Shown here: in pieces, positions 1 to 9,223 of the stretch | Position numbering within the stretch: position 1 is the stretch's first letter | Layout: every line of letters starts with the position of its first letter | NCBI GenBank assembly: GCA_013397115.1 | Contig: VWZW01007725.1 | Span: 806,245 to 870,244, forward strand | DNA: 64,000 nucleotides | From: Edolisoma coerulescens | Taxonomy: Eukaryota > Chordata > Aves > Passeriformes > Campephagidae | Direction: 5' to 3' | Position numbers and translations under genes: made by a program | Notes under the pieces: model-generated | What the model was told of the DNA's origin: nothing | Seen by the model: only the letters and a program-made list of their open reading frames with translations | The model's database searches: none

Positions 1-2530
1 AGAAATTTCCAAAGTACTGCTTCTGCTTATTATAGGAAACGGGAAAGAGCCTGAAAATCATGCTGACTGTGCTCTTTTTTATGACTCACTGTGTCCGGCA
101 ATCTTACACTGCAGCTGTCATTCAATAGCAGGGGAAAGCAAAGTATCAGCTTCTCTATGTCCATGGTTTGCAATGCAGTTTAGCATTATTGCAGTATATT
201 GCTACACTCTCCTACTGTTGTTAATGTGGATGTAATCTGATTATCACTCTAAATGCTCATAACACAAACTTTATAAGCACCTGTGCCCATCTCTTCAGAG
301 CCTTCTTCCAAGGAGAGGGTGTGTTGCCTAGGAATATTCCCCACCCTCGTTTAGACCAGCACTAGTGATCACTGATGTTGCATAGAGAGCTTAAAACATT
401 TCTCACATAAATGATGAGACCTCTTGCCTGTGAACAATAAAGGTGAGAATATGCCTATAGGGAATACCACCCACCTCTGTGAGTTCAATCACTTTATTTT
501 TCTTCACGGGCTCCACAGTGTAATTTGGAGATTCAGAGTCAAGGACTCCAGGGTAATTGCGTGTGACCTCTCAGATCTGAGATCTGTCTGCATCGAGGAG
601 GAGGCACAGATCCCAGGAGCAAGGCTTTTCCTGGCTCCATCAGGAGTTTCAGGTTCAAATGTCAATTACATCAGATGCACCTTGTGCCATCAGTGTGTGA
701 CACAGCAGCTCTGCCATGCAGGGACAGGGTGGCTCTGTGTGCCATTCTTTGCTGTGGGGAGTTACGCCAAGATGTAAAGCTACACATAGGAATATAGTCT
801 AAAATACCATCACTGATGAGTTTTAGGCATTCTGACTGAAGTGAGCTGAAAGCAAAGTCACTGTAGTTAATTTCCAGTTTTTCATGGCAAAAAAAGGGGC
901 ATGAGATGGGGAGAGAGCACCTTAAGTAGCCCAGTAAGATGTGTATACTACAAACCACATACACACAAAGCTATACTAACTTTTGAAATAGTTGTAAACA
1001 GTTTCTGTGGAGAGCAGGGTTAGATAGTGAGGAGCAACATCCAAAACATAGAAAGCAGCAGGTGTTGGGCATCCCATTTTCTGTGCCATGGTGCTGGAGC
1101 TAGGGGTGTCCAGTGTAATCTCATAATGAAACTTCTGAATGCTTTGAGAAATTGAACACAGCTCAATAAAACAGCTCTTGAACTAATGAGGACTTTCTTG
1201 TCCTCCATCAAACAGATAATTGCATTCTGATGTACTTTGGAATGTTTATGAAACCAAAATACATTTTTGTAAAATCCACCATGAAAATGTGTTCTACTTG
1301 TGGATCCTGCATATAGAGCATTAAGGTATTGTTGAGGTGAGGGTCTATAACAGGTATACAGATAATGCTTGAGATTAAATTGTTATAAAAACAACACAGC
1401 TTTCACATATCACGCAACTTAGATCTTTCAGCCAGAAGCCTTTTCATTGCTGCTGCTGCAATTGGTAGTGATCTTTTCACAGATGAATTAGAGTTGGGGA
1501 ATGTTATCAGACAATAAAAGGTTCTTTTGTTTTTGCAAAACCACCTTGCGGCTGTATCATTCCTAAATGGTTAGTCTGCACTTCTCAGCTAGAAGTCATT
1601 CTAAATGGTAAAGAGCACACTACTGGACCACGGGAAGCCTTAAGGAAAAAAAAAAAAAAGGAAAAATGAAAGAATCTTTCTGATTCACATTCTTCCTCAC
1701 AAGGCTATAATTTCAATGGCTTGGCCTTCACGTTATGACATCATAATTTCCTCTGTTCTTCTCTGTGCTTCATGAACAAATTTTGATGAAACTGTATATG
1801 CTCAAGAACATTCTTGCTCTCTGAAAATAGTAAGACTTTTAGGATTCTCTAAAGAACTCTGGGCAAGGTTAATAATTCCTGTTTGTTGTTTTGTCTTCAA
1901 TTATTTCCATTGGGCATTATAATCTCACTTATTTCTGCTTCTGGGGTTTGACCCCAGGCTAGGGAATCAGAGAATTAGTACTTACTTTTCCCTATTGCTG
2001 TACAGGCTGCAGTGAGGAGTCAAGAATATATAAGTGACTCCTTCATAACTCTTGGTGATGAAAACTGTATTGTGTAAGCAACAGCAATCTGTTGCTTGGT
2101 TTACAAATTTCAGCCACTGTCAATGTCCAGTTTCCCAAATTAATAGCATTCCTACTCCTGGACTAGCATCTAAGTTTAACTTTCCACAAAAATCAACTTT
2201 TAATCAATAAATTGACAATGATGTTGACAATGCAGTCTTAAGTATGTGAATTTTATTAGATAGGAGCATGTCCTAAAATACGTAAGACGTGTAAAAGTTG
2301 ACATGTCACACTGTCATGCAGATCAATACATCGAATAAGCCTGCAAGGTACACTGTCATCGGGTTTTTTTCTCATGTCTATAAAAAGAGACAGGGAGAGT
2401 TCAAATAGGAATTTTGGTGTTTTTTAATAGGAGAGGTGTGTTTTTGCTAAAAAACACATGATTATTAAAGGTTGTGTTAGGATACTTGAAAATTATACAT
2501 AGCAATATACAGAAAAAGAAATATTAATGT

Positions 2531-2630
2531 ACTTTCAACTAGTCAAATATTAGAAGCAGAAGGATGTTGTGAAAATAAATACTTCCAACTAGTCAAATAT
2601 TAGAAGCAGAAGGATGTTGTGAAAATAAAT
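2531..2630. repeat. 50-bp direct tandem duplication, two copies
   Basis: Positions 2531-2580 and 2581-2630 are the same 50-base unit with a single T/C difference at the fifth base. The copies abut with no spacer, which indicates a recent local duplication or an assembly duplication. No coding potential is associated. Confidence 0.95.
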
Positions 2631-3668
2631 GAATTCATGTTCCTGGAGCACTCAGTGTACTGAACAATGTCACAAAAATGTCAATATGGAAATTAGTAAG
2701 CTTGAATATTCTGATGCTTGGATAATAGAGCTGGTATAGTGTACACTAAATAAATCTTGGGCCAGCAAACTGAGCAATGTGAACAGAACACAGTATAGCG
2801 ACCATGTGGATTCAATGAGTCCTTTCATCTTCTGGAGTGAATAAGGCAAAGCTCCCATGGATAAAAAGGGTATACAAGCATGCAATTATTTGCAAAGGCA
2901 ATCCTTATCTTCTGGAATTTTTTAACTCTAAAAGACTTTTGGGTTTACAATGTCAATACTGTATAGCTATTTATGGATGTACACGTATTATTCTCTAGGT
3001 TTATCTTAAAAATCCACAGAGTTATGATGTGGGATTATATCATATACCACATCTAGATCTGCAACACAGATGTCTGATGAGTATCAAGACCAACAAACAA
3101 CAGAATTAAGTTGAGATCCACTAGAGAGGATGTCAAATACCTATGGGCATTAGGTTTCCCAGCCTGAGTTATCCTGGAGAAACTGTTGTTTCTAGTTTAG
3201 CAGACTATTGTGGGTACTGCCTCTTTTGTCCTGTCTTTTTCAGCCTGTTGCTCTGCTAAGCCCTTTCTCTCACTCCTTGCTTCTACATTTGAATCTTCCT
3301 ATCATCCTATATTGATTCAACTTCTATTCCTCAGATCAATCCCTGTCTCCTTCCCAGACATTCCCAGTCTTTCATCTCAGCTACTTGTATCATTAACAGT
3401 GTTTTGCTAGGCCAGATCTAGGAATTTCTTCTCCTTTTGCTTTCCCTCTTCTGTGAGTTGCCTGTATCAGTTTTCTTGAGAAAAAGTCCTCTTCTCCCTC
3501 CATATGCACTTCTTCTGTTCACAGCAAAATTTTCAAAAATCATAGCCTCAGAGCTCTTCCTGTCTTCCCAGTTCTCAGGTCTAGCCTGCAGAAGCTGACT
3601 GATTACTCCCCTTCTCTCTCAGTTGTTCAAGGTTGTCAGAGCTTCATCTAAGAGACAGGACTATTACG

Positions 3669-3750
3669 GTTATTTACGACTTATTGCTTGAAAAACTAAA
3701 CAAGGTATCAGTCTCAGAGGCTGAGGTTTAAGCAACAAGTCGTTATAACA
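3669..3750. repeat. Imperfect nested inverted repeat (hairpin-forming)
   Basis: The left arm at 3669-3693 pairs with the right arm at 3727-3749 with a few mismatches and bulges. Inside the loop, CTCAG at 3713-3717 and CTGAG at 3721-3725 form a second small stem around AGG. The element could be a degraded MITE-like insertion or a fold-back transcript; nothing in the sequence decides between them. Confidence 0.6.
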
Positions 3751-6700
3751 GAAGAAAAGGTCACGAGTTTCAAAGTTACACGGCAATTTATAATTTTCTG
3801 GTCTAATAAGCAATTAACAAGAAGCTTTGTTTTGACTTTATAACTTCTCACTTTTGGTATTTTTTACTGCATTGCAGCTGTTTCTTGACTAATAATTTGT
3901 TAACTCACATACGCACATACGCTTTTATTATAACATCTAAATTCTTAACTTAAACTATAAAATCACATTACTATACTTAAAAACTCTTCACTATATTACT
4001 CAACACACACTTCTACTTACAACTATAGAAACATAGCTTTATAATTTTTCTGCTTCAGTCTGTATACTTTTATCACTACATTAACTCAACCTCTTTCTAG
4101 GGTTGTAAGTTGAACTTATTAGTGCTTGTGGAAGTTTCTACTCTTCTGTTTCTTACACAAGGTATTTATTCATTCTATGATTCCCATGTGCAAATCCCAC
4201 TCCTACCACGCTGGCCACAGACAGTACCTGCTCTCCAGTTCTGCTCTTCCAGAACTCCAATTTCTTTGCCTAGGCCCTCACCTTTTTCACACTCTGCTCC
4301 TTCTGCAATGCCTCTTTGTGTTTAAGGGCACTTCCCTGATCGGGCTGTGTGTCAACAGTGGGAACAAATATTATCTGGAACATCTGCAGTACCTTCTATC
4401 ACAAAATGGTCCCCAAGAGCCAGATACTTCAAAGAACAGTTTATTTTAAGCTGGCTTGCAATGCTAAGGTGAAGCATTCCCAGGATGAACTAAGTATATG
4501 GAAATTTTCATTGTCATTTTATCAAGATTACTACTGCACATACATGTACAGATTTTTTTTCAACAACCTGGCTAAATGCAGTCAAAAGAGAAGGTAGTTA
4601 AAGACTTCCTCTATGAAATGGCTGCTATTTTGTTTTACATGCAATAAACAATACATTTCTCCTTTACATTTTCCTTTGAAAAAATATAACCACACATTTT
4701 TTTAAACAGTGTAATTTCATTGGAACTGTTGCATCATTGTGCATTGCTATTTAGTTCCATAAAAAGATTCTTTCTACTATGAATGACATCTGAGATATCA
4801 AGCAAATCTGTTATATTCACTTTTCTTACACCAGATGTACCCACATAAACTCCTAAGACTGGCTTGCAACTAATATTGGAACTTATCTATTGAAAGGCAA
4901 AAGAATTAAAAGATAATTTGTAGATTATCTTCAAATGACACCAAAAAGACCAGGTTATACAAGGGTATAGGTGGATTAAAAGATCAAAAGTTAATATGGG
5001 AGTATTTACTGCACAGAGATTGATGCCAAAATGAAAGGATTATCCAAACAGAAGAGGAGTTATTGGAGGAATGCTATGAATATGAATACAGATTGGCATG
5101 AATCACTGTACTGAAGATACTTATTAATACTTTAACAAAATTTATCACAAAGTTAACTAGCTTAGGCTACAGTTATTATCAAGGTATTAGCTAAGATAAC
5201 AAACAAGTCATCATTTAACGAGTCTATCAGAAAATAAAGAATTATTAATGGGGAGCATCTAGAAGTTACCTTTTAATTAGTGTCACAAAGAAGATAAATT
5301 ATCATTATTATCTGCACTTATTTTTAGACAAAATATGTCAAGATACATAAAAATTTGATGTGAGCTTTGAACAGCTGGCAGATTGTCAGCATAGTCTTGA
5401 TGCATCTTTGGGATAACAAAGAATAGAATAAAGACTGATGCAGTAATGTGGGTCTGATTTCCAGAAGGCCCTCTGTGTAACCTGCATTTTGCCATTTACA
5501 ACACTTTCACAGTAAAAGTGACAAGATCCAGTACAGAGGTTTCCAAAGGCATGTTACTTAATTAGATTTATGTGGGACTCGTACATTTACTTCTCCATTT
5601 CAAAATCTGTTATCCTCTCTCAGTCAAGTCCTATAATTAGTAATCAAAGGATTATTGTTGATGTTATTTGGTCATCTAAAAATTACAATTCTTAAGCATA
5701 TTTTCTGTTAATTATCCTAATTTTATCCTAAGCTATGGTGTACCTCTTAAATCCAGTCTTTAAGAAGACTGGATAGATCCCCATCACTTCATGGCAGAAA
5801 AGCAGTAGCTGACCTTAGAATGGAAGGTCCTGCACCCTCCAACACTGTAAGTTAAATAAGAGAGTAAAGTAACTATTCCCAGTTCTAGCAGGAACTTATT
5901 TTCTTGTAAGACAAGGAATGGTGGAAAAATCTCTCATTTGTCCAAACAGATGACACAATATTCTGCCCCACCATTAGAGAGCACCAGGAAGGGAAGGTAA
6001 TTTGTCCATTGTTTGCTGCTTGCAGGTGGAAAGGTAGAAACTTGTTCTTTTTTATTGCTATAAACCACAATATATCTGTCTCAAAAGTAATAGGATCTCT
6101 GCTATTAGAGGTTGTATGTACAATCATAATATTTACTGTTGCTGCAGAGAATCCTAGCATTGGCTCTACGGTATCTGTACTGTAGCGTGCTTGAAGAATT
6201 CAGCCATCCTAAACCACAGTCTTTCAGAATAGGTGCTGATCACAGAAATAGCCAGTGGACTATTAATTATTTAGTGGTGGACTAGAACTCTTCATTCCTT
6301 CCGGATTTCAATAATTGGATAGTAAGGAGAGACCTTGCTCTCTAGATTGGAGGTGGCCTGAACTCTTTTGCAAATGGAAGTATCTAAATGGACAAGGTCA
6401 GACTGACATTTGCAGTACTTCAGTTGAAAGATTTGGAAGAACAGAACATGGGTTTGTTTCTCCAAGGGGATTGAAGGAATTTAACATTTTATCTTTCAAG
6501 AAGGCTTCAAACCTGTGTTTTGTTATTCTTATTTTGATAATGGTAATGGCTCTAATATGATTTCTGACTCTGTAAGTGACTGGCAAAACTATGGGCAAAA
6601 CACTACCTGTGTCAAACACAGGTAACAACAAAACTGCCATTAACATTAATGGAATGAGGATTTTGTTCACTTTCTTTTTAAATTAAAACAGCAAACTTTT

Positions 6701-7734
6701 AAATTGGAGGTGCTAAAAATATAATTTTTGTATTCCAGCACTTCCACAAACTTTTAGTTAAACAGAAAAATGAGATCCTATCTCTAAAAATATCCAGTAG
6801 TATCATCTCACAAGAAAAAATGACCAAGCAAACTAGAATGCTGTTGTCTGCACACAATGTAATTTCACACATACTTTACAATTAAACAATAACAAAATCC
6901 TAGTCTGCTTTAATTTCCGAAAGATATTGAACCATGTTGTACAATATAGTTTCCATAACTTCCTCTCAGAACTGCTCACCACACCTTCCTTGTTTGTTTT
7001 TTCTCTGAACAATAATTTCAAAATTATTATTTCACTATCTCAATTTTTCTCTATCTTAATCTGTGTCCTCCTTTCCTTTACCAGTTGTGTGCATTAGATT
7101 CAAAGTTAATATCACTACTTACACAAAAGCATGTCCAAAAATAGAGGAAAACAGTTACTGAAATACTAGCTTGAGCTGAATAAATATACTGAAATATAAT
7201 CTGTGCTGTCTGACTAAAATCCATCCATGAAAACATTGATTACTACTTTGTTACACCAATTTCATTACACAAGTGTCATTCTTTGTTGAGCTGGAAGGAA
7301 GACGTACCAAGCTGTTGCTTTACCTGATGTATTTTACCTACCTATATTAACAACGAAAAATAAGTACTAAGATAAAATCAACACCTGCCGAACAAAAACT
7401 CCTCTGAGCCAACTAATCAACAAAACCAGAAATCGCTCCAACCCTGTCCAAAAACTTTTCCACACACTCATAGAAACTATTCTGAATCATGTGACCTCCC
7501 TCTGAAATCAGATTCCTACAATTCCTAGTACATTAATAAAACATTAAATCTTTTTTTTTCCTCCCTTGAAGTTCTGAAACCAAAAGCAATTTCTCAGCTT
7601 CCCCAAAGTAACGTTATTTTCCCATCACCGCTATTTTATCACAGTGCCCCAGATTCAGAGGACTAGATTTATCAAAAGAATGACTGACTAGTATTTAGAT
7701 ATCTTAACCAAAATATAAGACACATAGTTTATCA

Positions 7735-7990
7735 GAGAATCATAGAATATTCTGAGCTGGAAGGGACCCACAAGGACCATCGAGGCCAACTCCCAGCCCT
7801 GCACAGGACACCCCAAGAATCACACCATGGGCCCAAGAGCATTGTCCAAAAGCTTCTTGAGCTCTGTCAGGCTGATGCTGTGACCACTTCCCTGGGGAGC
7901 CTGTTCCAGTGCCCAGCCACCCTGGGGGCGAAAATCTTTCTTCTGATATCTATCCTAAACCTCCCCTGACTCAGCTTCATGCTGCTTAAG
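7735..7990 (-). mobile_element. CR1 LINE fragment, antisense, 3' end portion
   Basis: The fragment begins with the reverse complement of the CR1 tail octamer (AATCATAGAAT) followed by a GAGCTGGAAGGGACC-type segment and the conserved stretch ending near CTTCATGCTGC. The tail lies at the left, so the element is inserted on the minus strand. It is a 5'-truncated remnant without an intact reading frame, sitting about 0.5 kb upstream of the CpG island. Confidence 0.9.
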
Positions 7991-8459
7991 TAGAGTCCGT
8001 GTGACGATGAAAAGGATATTTAAAAAGTAGCAATTTACCGCCTGTGGTTTTGATCTTTTTTCTCCAAGGTAATTAGTTCCAGTTACAGTTTTTTTCCTCA
8101 TTTCTCTCCTCATCTGCAGACTTTAACAACAATGTTTTAAGGGAAAGGCCATAGTAAGCTCACATATTCTAATGCAAGTCATATTTAAAAACATTCAAAA
8201 TACTTATGCCAATCAGTAGGCATTTTAAGGAGGTCGCGTTATAATGCTGCCGTAGTTTACAACATTTTTGGAAAATCTTACATCTGGTGCAGAATATGGG
8301 GAAGACGGCAGGAAGCTCAAGAGTCCTGCAACAACTCTGGAGGGTGGTTAGCCAACCACATAAATCAGTGATTCAGCCTCCGCAGCCTTAATGTGGCGTT
8401 TTAACATCGCCTTTATAGTCACGTAAGTAATGGGCTTCATTAAAAAGCGTGCTCTGGCT
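7991..8459. other. Flank between CR1 copy and CpG island
   Basis: The stretch is moderately AT-rich with no repeat or exon I can support. GC content rises sharply from about 8465 onward, marking the edge of the promoter island. Confidence 0.5.
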
Positions 8460-8620
8460 TTTTAACTGTTCAACGCGCCTTCCACGGCCTGGAGCCGCTC
8501 CGGCAGAAGCCCACCGGCCAGGGACAGCCCTCAGGCGACGCTCAAAGGGAATGCCGCGGGGACTTCGCACCGCGGCGGCGCGACGCGTGCGCAGCAAGCC
8601 ATGCCGGTTCCCGGCAGAAA

Positions 8621-8670
8621 AAGGCAGGGCAAGGCAGGGCAAGGCAGGGCAAGGCAGGGCAAGGCAGGGC
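8621..8670. repeat. Decamer tandem repeat, five perfect copies
   Basis: The ten-base unit AAGGCAGGGC is repeated five times without mismatch, followed by a G-rich purine tract. It lies about 95 bases before the assembly gap and may be one reason the region failed to assemble. Confidence 0.97.
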
Positions 8671-8699
8671 AGGGGGCGAGGGGAGGAAGGAAGGAAAGA

Positions 8700-8718
8700 G
8701 GGCGGGCGGGACGGAGGG
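8700..8718 (+). promoter_or_regulatory. G-quadruplex motif upstream of the gap
   Basis: Four runs of three guanines are separated by one, one and five bases, which meets the usual G3N1-7 definition of an intramolecular quadruplex. Neighbouring G runs at 8672-8685 and after 8728 extend the potential. Folding has not been shown here. Confidence 0.6.
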
Positions 8719-8763
8719 AGAGGCGGCGGGAAGGGGGAGGCAGTGCGGAGCACATCAGGTGAC

Positions 8764-8902
8764 NNNNNNNNNNNNNNNNNNNNNNNNNNNNNNNNNNNNN
8801 NNNNNNNNNNNNNNNNNNNNNNNNNNNNNNNNNNNNNNNNNNNNNNNNNNNNNNNNNNNNNNNNNNNNNNNNNNNNNNNNNNNNNNNNNNNNNNNNNNNN
8901 NN
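8764..8902. other. Assembly gap (139 N)
   Basis: A run of 139 undetermined bases interrupts the GC-rich promoter. Single Ns also occur at 8999 and 9110. Upstream promoter elements or an alternative first exon may be hidden in it, and open frames running through it are artefacts. Confidence 0.99.
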
Positions 8903-9014
8903 GAGGGGCGAGAGCTCCGCTCAGTGCCCCTTCGCCCTTATCACTGGGAAAGCGCATTACTGGTGGGGGCACGTCCGGGCAGCGCGGGCTCCCCGGCCNC
9001 GGCGGCTGCGCCGA

Positions 9015-9022
9015 GGGGGCGG
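9015..9022 (+). promoter_or_regulatory. GC box (Sp1-type)
   Basis: GGGGGCGG lies 17 bases upstream of the YY1-type element in a TATA-less CpG island. This spacing is common in housekeeping promoters. Confidence 0.55.
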
Positions 9023-9029
9023 TCTCGCT

Positions 9030-9223
9030 GCCCGAGCTAAGATGGCGGCCTCCAGCGCCAGGCTCTGAGGCAGCGGGAGCGGTGTAGCGGCTGCCGCCCG
9101 CCCGGCCGGNGGCTGTGCGGGGAGCGGGGTTGGGGCTGGGGCAGCGCTCGCTCTGCCCCCCGGGGGCTGATGGTGCCCCCGGCGCAGCCCCAGTCCTGCC
9201 GCAGCCGTGAGGGGCCTGGGGCG
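9030..9223 (+). other. DNAJC13: Probable untranslated exon 1 of DNAJC13
   Basis: The 5' border is approximate and set by the YY1-type element; the 3' border is the good donor GGGGCG|gtgagc at 9224. A weaker donor lies at 9207. Coding exon 2 carries only 13 untranslated bases before the ATG, so an upstream non-coding exon is required, and this is the only CpG-rich candidate. The exon contains an eight-codon upstream ORF at 9042-9068 and a second upstream ATG at 9170. Confidence 0.6.
9039..9049 (+). promoter_or_regulatory. YY1-type element AAGATGGCGGC
   Basis: The sequence matches the core of the YY1 consensus (AANATGGCGGC) in the + orientation. In many TATA-less vertebrate promoters this element lies just downstream of the transcription start, so the start site is probably within a few tens of bases upstream of 9039. 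Confidence 0.7.

Larger units (their letters stand above)
1..7732. other. Upstream intergenic DNA, no recognisable exon
   Basis: This AT-rich stretch has only short open frames without similarity to any family I recognise and without credible splice-linked partners. It contains a poly-A run near 1646, a 50-bp tandem duplication at 2531-2630, a pyrimidine-rich tract around 3225-3640, and inverted repeats at 3669-3750, 5751-5774 and 6604-6624. In mammals the gene upstream of DNAJC13 is ACP3, but I could not identify any of its exons here. Older diverged repeats may be present that cannot be named by eye. Confidence 0.6.

Noticed and set aside
424..777. A 117-codon open frame near the left end
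   Set aside because: The translation has no recognisable domain, and no promoter, splice partner or codon bias supports it.
1..8450. Exons of the upstream neighbour (ACP3 in mammals)
   Set aside because: I looked for acid-phosphatase signatures such as RHG-containing frames on both strands and found none with splice support.
8449..9087. A 212-codon open frame on the plus strand across the same island
   Set aside because: It also depends on the N gap and encodes the decamer repeat as a low-complexity peptide. It overlaps the promoter and the probable first exon.
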